A stretch of 40,477 bases of DNA, taken from contig JAOACZ010000185.1 of assembly GCA_026417575.1 (NCBI GenBank), forward strand, positions 1 to 40,477. The letters run 5' to 3'. This document shows, one piece after another, positions 1 to 7,529 of this stretch. The DNA is from a bacterium (GTDB lineage Bacteria; Auribacterota; UBA3054; JAPLST01). Position 1 is the first letter of the stretch. Each line of letters opens with the position of its first letter. The position numbers were made by a program, and so were the translations under genes. The notes under the pieces were generated by a model, which worked only from the letters and a program-made list of their open reading frames with translations, searched no databases and was not told where the DNA came from.

Positions 1-890
1 GCAATTGTGCCTGCGCCGCCTGGCCGGGGTGTGCCGGCTGATACCGTTGAATTCGTAAAGCCGCTGAAATTCTGCGCGCGGTAGTACACGGCAATGCGCC
101 CGCCACCACCCGCACCCGCCCATGTGGTTCCATTACCTCCATTGGCCGTGAAGCGCCCGCTGCCATTCAGAGTTCCTGTGCGCACAAGAATTGAACCACC
201 CGCGCCGCCCGCGCAATCATTCGCCGTCCCGTGCAACCCGTTGGCACTGATCACCCCGTCCAGTGTCAATGTGTCCGCCACGTTCAGCGTAATCGCGCCG
301 CCGCCGTGACCTGTCGGAGTGCCATTGTCACCGCAGCCACCGCCGGAGCCCAGGTCACCCGGGTAATATTGAGAACCATACGTGCCCCCGCCACCGCCGC
401 CGTTACCATCGCCGCCGCGCCCGCCGTAGCCGCCTCCACCACCTCCTGCACCGCCGCCACCCGCTCCGCCACCTGGCCCGTTCCCACGCTGGAACAAGCC
501 CACGCTTGTGTACCCCTGCCCGTCCGCATGCAACCGCGCCCCCGCCTCCACCACCACGTTGCTCGCAAAAATCACCACCCCCACCCCCAGCCAGTTGCTG
601 TTCACCATGCCCGCCCGGTTCTTGCCCTCACAGCGCACCGCGGAATTCGACCCGACTATCGCAAACGTCCCCGCTACCTCCAAGGTCGAACCGCCCGCCA
701 CTGCCAAGGTGGCGCCGTTCCCTACCGTGAGTTCCTGAATTACATACTGTTCTTCTGCCCACGCCGTGTTCGTGCTGATCATCACTACACCATTCGTGAT
801 GACCCCCGCGCAAGGATTACTCAATATCACAGCTCCTGCAAGCAGCAATGCTGCCGCAAGGCGCTCATTGCTGCGCTTCCATGTGATCAT
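1..890 (-). CDS. Glycine-rich exported surface protein, 3'-truncated by the window edge
   Basis: This reading frame is open from the ATG at 888-890 to the left edge, so the C-terminus is missing. The start is supported by an excellent ribosome site, GGAGG, six bases upstream (GGAGGTGAGTAATG). The first 28 or so residues look like a Sec signal peptide (MITWKRSNERLAAALLLAGA, then VILSNPCAG). A beta-strand-like region follows (about residues 45-130, with valine/alanine-rich motifs such as LTVGNGATLAVAGG). Then comes an extremely glycine-rich stretch (about 140-200) and repeats that include GAGGGGRIAVYY near residue 280. That GGGGRIAVYY pattern is known to me from very large exported beta-helix-like proteins of PVC bacteria, many ending in PEP-CTERM signals. 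Function is unknown; surface or matrix protein is an inference. Codons are clean, with no frameshift seen. Confidence 0.85.
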   Translation of the reverse strand, partial: MITWKRSNERLAAALLLAGAVILSNPCAGVITNGVVMISTNTAWAEEQYVIQELTVGNGATLAVAGGSTLEVAGTFAIVGSNSAVRCEGKNRAGMVNSNWLGVGVVIFASNVVVEAGARLHADGQGYTSVGLFQRGNGPGGGAGGGGAGGGGGGYGGRGGDGNGGGGGGTYGSQYYPGDLGSGGGCGDNGTPTGHGGGAITLNVADTLTLDGVISANGLHGTANDCAGGAGGSILVRTGTLNGSGRFTANGGNGTTWAGAGGGGRIAVYYRAQNFSGFTNSTVSAGTPRPGGAGTI

Positions 891-1678
891 TACTCACCTC
901 CGCTGAGGGGGGCTAGGCCGCGTTAATCGCGGTGGGGAAAGCTTGTCACTATTTTACCAATTTCTCAGCTCAGCATCAAGGTAGATCCCCCCCGCTGGCA
1001 ACCAATTTTGCTCCCGATTTCTCTCACCACAAAGCGCACCCGCTCACTTCACAAATGCTGTCCATATTCGCACCTCCCTTCCTCGGTATCACTACGAAAA
1101 CCAAATCGCCTGCTCTCACCAGCTACCCCTAAGGCTGCCAAAAGCACCTTACCTCTGGTGTGCGTGCTTCCCTAACACTCAGTTGCCTGGGGCGCCAACT
1201 GTCAAGCCTTCTTGCATTGGCCGTGCTTAAACTCTGCACCGATTTCCCATGGCGGCAATTCACCTGGCTCTTACACCCAGACCCATCGAGGCAGTCGTTC
1301 TCGAAAAATCTTTCGCCAGCGTGTAGCAGCGTTTCCATTTTCGACGCACCCCACATCGAGCGGCGGAAAAGAACCCCGTCCAGTCTCACACGGTCGCGGC
1401 ACATCGTCTCGCAGACATCCCCGCGATCCGCCGCGCGCGCTGTACGACACTACCGCTCTAACAGCGGAGGAAAGGGAGCCACCCCGGCAACGTCGCTCTC
1501 CACCAGGGCGATCTCTTTGCGTCCGGCGCAGAGCACATCTATGTTGCTGGGAGCGGTGATCCTGCCGATGGCGGCAAGCGCATCGCAGTCCCGGCTCCAC
1601 ACACAAAGTTGCACGAGTACGGCGCCGCACAAAGAGACGCGGAAGTGCCCCTTGCGCTGCTGCAGGCCTTTTTTTCTC
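891..1678. other. Intergenic region without a convincing gene
   Basis: About 790 bp between the start of the glycine-rich protein gene and the stop of the S49-like protease. It holds the promoter at 951-979 and the hairpin at 918-932. Several short open frames exist on both strands. The minus frame over about 1450-1670 has a somewhat protein-like composition but lacks a start with a ribosome site and resembles no family I know. No tRNA or intrinsic terminator was recognised. Confidence 0.6.
951..979 (-). promoter_or_regulatory. Candidate promoter of the glycine-rich protein gene
   Basis: On the minus strand, TTGATG (979-974) and TAAAAT (956-951) are separated by exactly 17 bp, with a TGG triplet before the -10 (extended -10). 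Transcription would start near 944, leaving a leader of about 54 nt. That leader contains a perfect 5-bp hairpin, CCGCG-TTAAT-CGCGG, at 918-932. Confidence 0.55.
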
Positions 1679-2521
1679 TCACTTACCAGCGTGTGCAGGT
1701 CGGCCCTCGCGCCGGCGTGGAAGTGGCAAGTACTCCACCCCACCGCTCAGGCGCTGAACAGGCTGAGGGTAGAGAGTCATCAGCTGGAGCACTTCGTCAG
1801 GCATAGCCGTGCTCACGGGGAGACCGAGAGCGCGTGCCTCTTCGGCAGAGATAGGATAGTCATGGGTCCACGTGCCACGGGCAAGTTTGGTAGCAACTTC
1901 GCGTGCGGCCGCCTCGGCCATGCTGCGCTGGAGTAGTTCATACGCCGCGGTTTCCACTTGCTGAACTGCTTTGCGGCCCACGTCAGCAAGGATAAGGGTC
2001 TGATCGTCAACTTCGGCGATGGGCTTTTCTTCCACGACTTTAAGCAACGAGGCAGCGGGATATTGCCCGATTTGGGGATCAATAGGTCCTAACACAGAAT
2101 GCGGGCACATCACGATTTCATCCGCGGCAAGCGCAATCAAGGTACCGCCCGACATAGCGTAGTGCGGTACAAACACAGTCACTTTGCCTTTGTGCTGTTG
2201 GATCGCTCGCGCAATTTGGAGTGCCGCCAGCACGAGCCCGCCGGGAGTATGGAGGATGATATCCAACGGTACATCATCGTCCGTCAGGTGAATGGCGCGG
2301 AGAACCTCTTCCGAGTCATTGATGTCAATGTAGCGCATGATCGGAAAGCCTAGCAGGCTCATCGTTTCTTGACGATGGACCAGAAGAATTACGCGCGAGC
2401 CGCGCTTGGCCTCAATTTCTGCGATCTTCCGCGCGCGCATAGCCTCAAGAAACCGCTTGCGTAGCACGGGTTGCAGGGCCGAGACTATGAAAAAGAACCA
2501 GAAAATATCGCTTACACCCAT
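1679..2521 (-). CDS. ClpP-fold membrane-anchored serine protease (SDH/S49-like family)
   Basis: The 280-residue protein begins with one hydrophobic helix (about residues 5-20) that would anchor it in the inner membrane. A crotonase/ClpP-like fold follows. Motif HTPGG (91-95) and YAMSGGTLIALAADEI with the probable nucleophile Ser124 match the 'serine dehydrogenase proteinase' family (Pfam SDH_sah), related to SppA/S49 signal-peptide peptidases. Substrates are unknown for most members. Its ATG lies inside the end of the upstream rhomboid gene (10-base overlap), so the two are co-translated and probably act together on membrane proteins (inference). The C-terminal 20 residues are basic and low-complexity. 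Family assignment is firm; physiological role is not. Confidence 0.88.
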   Translation of the reverse strand: MGVSDIFWFFFIVSALQPVLRKRFLEAMRARKIAEIEAKRGSRVILLVHRQETMSLLGFPIMRYIDINDSEEVLRAIHLTDDDVPLDIILHTPGGLVLAALQIARAIQQHKGKVTVFVPHYAMSGGTLIALAADEIVMCPHSVLGPIDPQIGQYPAASLLKVVEEKPIAEVDDQTLILADVGRKAVQQVETAAYELLQRSMAEAAAREVATKLARGTWTHDYPISAEEARALGLPVSTAMPDEVLQLMTLYPQPVQRLSGGVEYLPLPRRREGRPAHAGK

Positions 2522-3273
2522 GAAGAGGCTCCTTTGTAGCGACGCCCGTCGGGCAAAAACCCATAGGTGCCCTCGTCAGCGTAATAGCGGCGATACCGCC
2601 TCTGTTGGCGTTTGACCAGCGGCATGAGCAACCAGCCAGCGCAGAAACCACCAATGTGCGCCCACCAGGCAATGCCACAGCATCCCGGTGGCAACATCAG
2701 ACCTATGACCCCAGGAATGATCTGTGACCATAACCAGAACCCAGCAAAGACCAATGCTGGTATTTCGAAAAAGAACGGTACGAAGACAATTGGAATCATC
2801 AACACCAGTCGTGCACGAGGGAACAGTCGCACATAACACCCGATGACCCCTGCGATTGCTCCTGAGGCGCCTAATACTGGCACCGGTGAGGTACTGTTAA
2901 CTACCGCGTGAGCAACTGACGCCGCAATGCCGGTCGCTAAGTAAAAACCCAAAAAGCGCATGTGTCCGAGGCGATCTTCCACAGCTGGCCCAAACACCCA
3001 CAGTGTCCACAAGTTGAGGAGTAAGTGCGCCCAGCCACCATGCAGGAAGATACTCGTAAGGAACGGAGCATAGCGCATGTACCAGAGGTGCCCTGACCAC
3101 GCTGCACGCGCGAAGTAGCGCGCCGGCACCAGAGCAAATGTTCTAATGAATTCTTCGTGGTGTCGTGGAGGGAGAGACTGCTGATACAGAAAGATTGCAG
3201 TCGTCACCACGATCAACGTCCATGTAATCGTGGCGGGGAAGCGACGTGCAACGCCATTATGGACGGGAAACAT
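2512..3273 (-). CDS. Rhomboid family intramembrane serine protease
   Basis: A polytopic protein of 253 residues with the rhomboid signature. The HGGWAHLLLN motif (78-87) carries the conserved His/Asn of helix 2. GASGAIAG has catalytic Ser137, and WWAHIGGF has catalytic His206. About six membrane helices are visible, with the first at about 15-30. A hydrophilic tail with RRYRRYYADEG ends the protein. Rhomboids cleave transmembrane segments within the inner membrane. The gene is first in a two-gene operon. Its TAA is read out of frame within ATGGGTGTAA, the start of the S49-like protease. The ribosome site is weak. A candidate promoter lies at 3331-3359. Confidence 0.93.
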   Translation of the reverse strand: MFPVHNGVARRFPATITWTLIVVTTAIFLYQQSLPPRHHEEFIRTFALVPARYFARAAWSGHLWYMRYAPFLTSIFLHGGWAHLLLNLWTLWVFGPAVEDRLGHMRFLGFYLATGIAASVAHAVVNSTSPVPVLGASGAIAGVIGCYVRLFPRARLVLMIPIVFVPFFFEIPALVFAGFWLWSQIIPGVIGLMLPPGCCGIAWWAHIGGFCAGWLLMPLVKRQQRRYRRYYADEGTYGFLPDGRRYKGASSWV

Positions 3274-3675
3274 GTTAACTCTTGATTGAGACTATCGCCA
3301 GGCAGCACGCATAAGCCACCTACACAGCCAAGTGTAGCAATTTTTCGCGGGGAAGGCAAGCTACTCTCAATTTCCAGGTTTCTCAACTGACCGCACTCCT
3401 GCACACCCGACGCCTGCGGCTTTCGCACTTGTGAACGCACCGGACCACAAGAAGGTGTGATCGGAAGAGGCTCTCATTCAAGAAAAGCCTACGTGAGGCC
3501 TAGCTTGTTGTCACTCATCTCTGGCACCGAGCACGTGCGCTCGTGCGCGAAGCCATCGTACCTCGGTCGCGCGCAGGCGGATCGCGTTATGTGAATTTAG
3601 CGGTTTCTGTCTGTGCTCAATCGGCAGCGGCCGCAACGTTCTCCGTACAGCATGCAGGCCACCGCTGCCTGGAGC
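3274..3675. other. Intergenic region between pyrH and the rhomboid gene
   Basis: About 400 bp. It contains the rhomboid promoter and a GC-rich hairpin GCACG-tgcgct-CGTGC at 3531-3546. No T-tract terminator follows pyrH and no gene is convincing. The frr gene that usually follows pyrH is not here. Confidence 0.6.
3331..3359 (-). promoter_or_regulatory. Candidate promoter of the rhomboid/S49 operon
   Basis: Minus strand TTGCCT (3359-3354) and TACACT (3336-3331) are 17 bp apart, with TGC just before the -10. A 6-bp hairpin, CTACAC/GTGTAG (3320-3337), overlaps the -10 and start region and could be an operator. Both hexamers match only 4 of 6 consensus positions, so the call rests on the spacing and the extended -10. 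Confidence 0.45.
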
Positions 3676-4395
3676 TCAAGAAAAAGTTGTGGGAATCACA
3701 CGTGTGCAGATGGCCTGCCCCTCGATTACCCGCACGATGTTGCCTGGTATGGTCATGTTAAAGACCACAATCGGCAGGCGATTTTCGTTGCAGAGGGTGA
3801 TGGCTGTCAAATCCATCACCTGCAAGTTACGCAGCAGCACATCTTCGTAGGTAATGGTGTCAAAACGTTGTGCGTGAGGGTCACGCTTCGGATCACTACT
3901 ATACACACCATCAACCTTTGTGGCCTTGAAGACCGCGTCGGCACCGATCTCTGCAGCACGCAGTGCGGCCGTCGAGTCCGTAGTGAAGTACGGGTTACCC
4001 GTCCCACCCGCAAAGAGCACGACAGTGCCGTTCTCTAACAACTTGACCGCGCGCAATGGCTGCACCAACTCACACAATCGCGGCATCTCGATTGCTGACA
4101 TGACCACGGCTGGCACCCCCGCCTGCTGCAAGAAGTCCGCCACCGCCAAACTGTTCATCACCGTGCCCAGCATGCCAATGTAGTCAGCGGTGACCCGCTG
4201 CATCTGCCGGCCACGTGACGAAAGACCGCGAAAGAAATTGCCAGCACCCACAACCAGGGCCAACTGCACGCCGCGCGTGACGAGTATCTTCAAATCTTCA
4301 ACTAAAGCCTGCAGCACGGCAGGATCAAGCCCCTGTCCACGCTCGCCTGCCAGGGCTTCGCCGCTTAACTTTAACAGAATCCGTCGATAGGTCAT
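3676..4395 (-). CDS. pyrH: Uridylate (UMP) kinase
   Basis: UMP kinase phosphorylates UMP to UDP with ATP in the cytoplasm and feeds all pyrimidine nucleotide synthesis. The 239-residue length and amino-acid-kinase fold are typical of the bacterial hexameric enzyme. Residues 6-15 carry ILLKLSGEAL (phosphate binding). VVGAGNFFRG at about 48-57 matches the usual VIGGGNIFRG loop with two changes. The uridine and effector region ends with KATKVDGVYSSDP. It follows tsf by 48 bp in the conserved order rpsB-tsf-pyrH. The ribosome site is poor, consistent with operon translation. Confidence 0.97.
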   Translation of the reverse strand: MTYRRILLKLSGEALAGERGQGLDPAVLQALVEDLKILVTRGVQLALVVGAGNFFRGLSSRGRQMQRVTADYIGMLGTVMNSLAVADFLQQAGVPAVVMSAIEMPRLCELVQPLRAVKLLENGTVVLFAGGTGNPYFTTDSTAALRAAEIGADAVFKATKVDGVYSSDPKRDPHAQRFDTITYEDVLLRNLQVMDLTAITLCNENRLPIVVFNMTIPGNIVRVIEGQAICTRVIPTTFS

Positions 4396-4443
4396 GCTGT
4401 GCTGCTGCTCGCCCCAGCGCCGCGCACGCCCCGCCCGGGCCGT

Positions 4444-5037
4444 CTATGTCTCCTCGCCTACTTGATACCGCACGAAGCGCCGAATGACGATGTTTTCACC
4501 AAGTTTCGCAATCAATTCCTTGAGAAGATCCCCAATAGTGCGCTTGTCCTCTTTGACAAACGGTTGATCAAGCAGGCAGACTTCTTGGTAGAATTTTTCC
4601 AGCTTGCCCGCCACAATTTTTTCGACAATGGCAGCTGGCTTTCCAGTCACCTGCTCACGATAAATCGCCTTCTCGCGTTCCAGCACTTCTTCCGGCACCT
4701 GCTCACGTGAAACGTAGCGCGGTACCGCTGACGCAATCTGCAAGGTGAGGTCCTTCACAAACGCCTGAAACGCAGCATTCTTGGCCACAAAGTCGGATTC
4801 GCAACACACTTCCACTAACACACCAACTTTGTTATTACTATGAATGTACGCAGCTATGACGCCTTCTTTGGTGGCGCGGCTAGACTTTTTGGCTGCGATG
4901 GCCAGGCCACGCTTGCGGAGCAGGTCCGTGGCTTTTTCAAGATCGCCGCCGGCTTCCTGCAACGCCTTCTTGCAGTCCATCATGCCTGCGTTGGTTTTAT
5001 CCCGTAACTTTTTGACAATATCTGCAGAAATCTCCAT
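4444..5037 (-). CDS. tsf: Elongation factor Ts, short form
   Basis: EF-Ts exchanges GDP for GTP on EF-Tu. The N-terminal UBA-like domain (residues 1-45) with TNAGMMDCKKALQEAGGDLEKA is diagnostic. VCCESDFVAKN (about 78-88) is the core contact motif with EF-Tu. At 197 residues this is the compact form lacking the second core subdomain of the roughly 280-residue E. coli protein; such short forms are common outside Proteobacteria. A TGAGGAA ribosome site precedes the ATG. It lies 23 bp downstream of rpsB and upstream of pyrH. Confidence 0.97.
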   Translation of the reverse strand: MEISADIVKKLRDKTNAGMMDCKKALQEAGGDLEKATDLLRKRGLAIAAKKSSRATKEGVIAAYIHSNNKVGVLVEVCCESDFVAKNAAFQAFVKDLTLQIASAVPRYVSREQVPEEVLEREKAIYREQVTGKPAAIVEKIVAGKLEKFYQEVCLLDQPFVKEDKRTIGDLLKELIAKLGENIVIRRFVRYQVGEET

Positions 5038-5060
5038 ACGTGTTCCTCACTGCGCGTAGG

Positions 5061-5930
5061 TTACTCATTTTCCTCGCCAGGAGCAGATTCGTCAAAAGGA
5101 CTGGCGTGCGCGTCGGCATGGGCCGCTAATTCTTCCTGTAGCTGCTTCGCTAGCTCGCTCCGCGGCTTGCGTGAGGTGGGTCTCACCCCCTTGCGCTTTT
5201 CCCGCTCCTCCTTTGCCTGTTCCCGGCGTTGCTTTTCATCATACTCAAAGAATTGGCGCCCTTCGTTCGCGGCACGACTGATCGCCTCGGCGATCAGCTT
5301 GACCGAGCTCATGGCATCGTCGTTACCAGGGATGGGGAAGTCTACCAAGTCCGGATTGCAATTTGTATCCACCACCCCAATGATGGGTATCTTCAGTTTC
5401 CGTGCCTCTGACACAGCAATGTACTCTTTGCCAATATCCACGACAAAAAGAGCTTGCGGCAGCTCTTGAAGTGTCCGGAATCCGGAAATGTTCCGATGGA
5501 GTTTGGCTAGCTCGCGTCGCAACACGGACTGTTCTTTCTTGGGCAGGCGGTCAAGCGTGCCATCTCGCTCGAGAGCTTCGATCTCCTCTAAACGGCTGAT
5601 CGATTTACGAATCGTGGCGATGTTGGTCAGCATGCCTCCGAGCCAGCGCTCGTTGACGTACGGCATCCCACACGCCGTCGCGCATTCTTGAATGACGTCA
5701 CGAATTTGCTTTTTTGTGCCGACAAACAAGATGCGCCCACCCTTTTGCGTCAGGTTGCGCGCAAACTGCGTCGCGAAGTCGAGAAAGCGCTGTGTCTTCT
5801 GCAGGTCAATGATGTGAATCCCATTCCGTTCCTCATAAATGAACGGAGCCATTTTGGGATGCCACTTGTGGGTTTGGTGTCCGAAATGGACGCCCGCTTC
5901 GAGGAGGTCCTTTAGTGCGATAACCGCCAT
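5061..5930 (-). CDS. rpsB: 30S ribosomal protein S2
   Basis: S2 is a structural protein of the small ribosomal subunit. The N-terminus (LLEAGVHFGHQTHKWHPKM) and FVGTKKQ, NERWLGGMLTN, DTNCNPD motifs match the family throughout. The 289 residues exceed the usual 230-260 because of a highly charged C-terminal tail (about 230-289) rich in Lys, Arg and Glu. It is followed by tsf and pyrH. An AAGGAA ribosome site precedes the ATG. A two-tier hairpin lies immediately upstream (5949-5982) and may mediate autoregulation. Confidence 0.98.
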   Translation of the reverse strand: MAVIALKDLLEAGVHFGHQTHKWHPKMAPFIYEERNGIHIIDLQKTQRFLDFATQFARNLTQKGGRILFVGTKKQIRDVIQECATACGMPYVNERWLGGMLTNIATIRKSISRLEEIEALERDGTLDRLPKKEQSVLRRELAKLHRNISGFRTLQELPQALFVVDIGKEYIAVSEARKLKIPIIGVVDTNCNPDLVDFPIPGNDDAMSSVKLIAEAISRAANEGRQFFEYDEKQRREQAKEEREKRKGVRPTSRKPRSELAKQLQEELAAHADAHASPFDESAPGEENE

Positions 5931-5948
5931 ACAGTTCCTTGTGGTTCA

Positions 5949-5982
5949 GCCTGGCCGTGCGAATCAGGCTTCGCCGCCAGGC
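5949..5982 (-). promoter_or_regulatory. Two-tier hairpin in the rpsB 5' leader
   Basis: In the 81-bp gap between pdxJ and rpsB, the minus strand reads GCCTGGC, G, GCGAA, loop, TTCGC, ACG, GCCAGGC. This gives a perfect 7-bp outer stem and a perfect 5-bp inner stem joined by a small bulge (1 nt and 3 nt). No T-tract follows, so it is not an obvious terminator. The rpsB ribosome site lies about 9 nt downstream. S2 autoregulates its own mRNA in some bacteria; that this is such an element is inference. Confidence 0.6.
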
Positions 5983-6011
5983 TTGTTACAGCAAATCTTT
6001 GTAAGTTAACG

Positions 6012-6758
6012 TTACGGCTTCTGCGCGCCTTGTCCCATGGGCACGGGGCCGTGCACCAGCGCTGCCATGTCGCGGACTGCGCGGTCGAGCCCCACCATCA
6101 CGGCGCGCGCAATGATGGCATGCCCAATATTTAATTCCTCCACAAACGGCACCTGGTGCATCAGGTGCACGTTGTGATAGTCAAGACCATGACCGGCGTT
6201 CACGCGCAAGCCACACTCATGCGCGAACGCCGCAGCACGTTGCAACGCAGCTAACGCGCGCATGCGTGCCCCCTCCGTGCGCGCGCGCGCAAACACCCCG
6301 GTGTGTAATTCGATAAACGGCGCACCAGACTCCGCTGCCGCGCTGATCTGCGCACGCACGGGATCAACAAACAAACTGACAATTACACCCGCACGCTCCA
6401 GTCGCCGCACCACCCGCCGCACCGCCGCCAGTTGACCGCGCACGTCCAAGCCCCCCTCCGTCGTTACCTCCTCGCGCCGCTCCGGTACAAGGCACGCACA
6501 GTGAGGGTGGAATGCGCACGCCCGCGCAACTATCTCTGGCGCGAGTGACATCTCCAAGTTCAACTTGGTCGTCACTGTGCGCAGCAGGAGTTCGACATCA
6601 CGATCTTGAATATGGCGCCGATCCTCCCGCAAGTGCACAGTGATGCCATCTGCACCGGCCATCTCGGCAATCGCTGCCGCTGCCACAGGATCCGGCAGAG
6701 CTGCGCGGCGTACCTGCCGCAGGGTTGCGACGTGATCGATGTTCACCCCGAGTTTCAT
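6012..6758 (-). CDS. pdxJ: Pyridoxine 5'-phosphate synthase
   Basis: PdxJ condenses 1-deoxyxylulose 5-phosphate with 3-amino-2-oxopropyl phosphate to make pyridoxine 5'-phosphate, the last ring-forming step of DXP-dependent vitamin B6 synthesis. The TIM-barrel motifs are clear: [14 protein letters not shown] at the start, [16 protein letters not shown] (phosphate and catalytic loop), [13 protein letters not shown] and [10 protein letters not shown] start at ATG 6758 (MKLGVNID, the usual family start). A GTG at 6764 would add two residues and directly abut the TGA of the upstream HicB-like gene. The C-terminus ends shortly before the rpsB leader. Confidence 0.96.
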   Translation of the reverse strand: MKLGVNIDHVATLRQVRRAALPDPVAAAAIAEMAGADGITVHLREDRRHIQDRDVELLLRTVTTKLNLEMSLAPEIVARACAFHPHCACLVPERREEVTTEGGLDVRGQLAAVRRVVRRLERAGVIVSLFVDPVRAQISAAAESGAPFIELHTGVFARARTEGARMRALAALQRAAAFAHECGLRVNAGHGLDYHNVHLMHQVPFVEELNIGHAIIARAVMVGLDRAVRDMAALVHGPVPMGQGAQKP

Positions 6759-6764
6759 GCCCAC

Positions 6765-7022
6765 TCAATTAATCGCGAGATAGCGTGGGCTGCAGATCAC
6801 AGTCGGCCCATCCGCGTACGTCACGACCGCACATGTGAAAACCGGGCCGGTACAGTCGTCGCGCCCGTGCCACTGTTCCATGGTCAGATATTCAAAGATC
6901 ATACTGGTTAGCCGATCCAGTGCCTGCTGCTGGCTAGCTTCTGCGCTCCGCAGACCAAGCTCTGGACACCACGCGCGAAACACCCCGTTCGGCCCGCGCG
7001 AAACTTCAACCGTTAGGTGCAT
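6765..7022 (-). CDS. Small HicB-like protein without a HicA partner
   Basis: Starting at the ATG at 7022 this gives 85 residues. The first half, LTVEVSRGPNGVFRAWCPEL followed by GLRSAEASQQQALDRLTSMI, fits the HicB pattern of a beta-hairpin, CPEL motif and helix (compare the family's dG.y.a..PElpg...G.t..eAl..l). No HicA-type RNA-binding toxin gene is adjacent, so it is unlikely to be a complete toxin-antitoxin pair. Its TGA sits directly against pdxJ, suggesting co-transcription. A longer frame opens at 7073, but the start there would lie upstream of the predicted transcription start. Family call is from pattern only. Confidence 0.6.
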   Translation of the reverse strand: MHLTVEVSRGPNGVFRAWCPELGLRSAEASQQQALDRLTSMIFEYLTMEQWHGRDDCTGPVFTCAVVTYADGPTVICSPRYLAIN

Positions 7023-7064
7023 ATGTAGCTGGCACAGCTGTTCGCACAATTGGTAAAGCAAGGC

Positions 7065-7093
7065 ATTATACACAAATCTGTCGAAAAGCGCAA
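7065..7093 (-). promoter_or_regulatory. Candidate promoter for the HicB-like/pdxJ/rpsB cluster
   Basis: Minus strand TTGCGC (7093-7088) and a perfect TATAAT (7070-7065) with a 17-bp spacer. Transcription would begin near 7058, consistent with translation starting at ATG 7022. Unlike the other promoters in the window it lacks the TGn extension. Confidence 0.5.
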
Positions 7094-7454
7094 CTCCCTG
7101 AGTTCTCGCTGCACTGCCTCAGCGGCAGTTGGGTTTGGGTCTGAGAAGCCTACGAAAACGGCGGCTCGCGCATCCACCCGGTTCGCGGCCTCACGGATTC
7201 TCGGAGGCACATGCCCTACCCGCACACAAACGACACAAAATGCCTTTTGCAAACAGCAGGAAATGTCATTTGTACGGCCCTGCCGCCTGGCAATTGGAGT
7301 GAGTGACGCTGAAAGGCCGCCCTGCGCGACTGCAGCGTTACGCCCCCTTCACGCTGTGTGAGAACATGGTCCCCAAGCGGCGATCACGCGGGCCCCATGT
7401 GAGGCGCTTGACGAGCGCGTCAGAGCACCGGTAAACACGCGAACAGGCACGGGG

Positions 7455-7483
7455 TTGCATTTTTGAACAGGATATGGTATACT
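7455..7483 (+). promoter_or_regulatory. Candidate lptD promoter
   Basis: TTGCAT (7455-7460), 17-bp spacer, TATACT (7478-7483), preceded by TGG as an extended -10. The leader to the ATG at 7530 would be about 40 nt. Confidence 0.65.
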
Positions 7484-7529
7484 GTCTTCGCGGTTTGTGG
7501 AACCCGACTGATCCAAACAGAGTGAGCCT

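Larger units (their letters stand above)
7023..7529. other. Intergenic region between divergent HicB-like and lptD genes
   Basis: About 500 bp that hold a leftward promoter (7065-7093) and a rightward promoter (7455-7483). A 5-bp hairpin GCGCT-tgacg-AGCGC lies at 7404-7418. A 79-residue minus frame (7013-7252) crosses the leftward promoter and is not called as a gene. Confidence 0.55.

Noticed and set aside
330-480. Tandem GGC/CCGCC-like repeats resembling a repeat array
   Set aside because: They are glycine codons of the truncated surface protein in an intact frame; there are no regular spacers, so it is not CRISPR.
1160-1936. 258-codon plus-strand open frame
   Set aside because: It runs antisense into the well-supported S49-like protease gene, has no ribosome site and is low-complexity in composition.
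7013-7252. 79-codon minus-strand open frame upstream of the HicB-like gene
   Set aside because: It crosses the TATAAT promoter and the start of the HicB-like gene in another frame, and has no ribosome site, though its middle looks partly protein-like.
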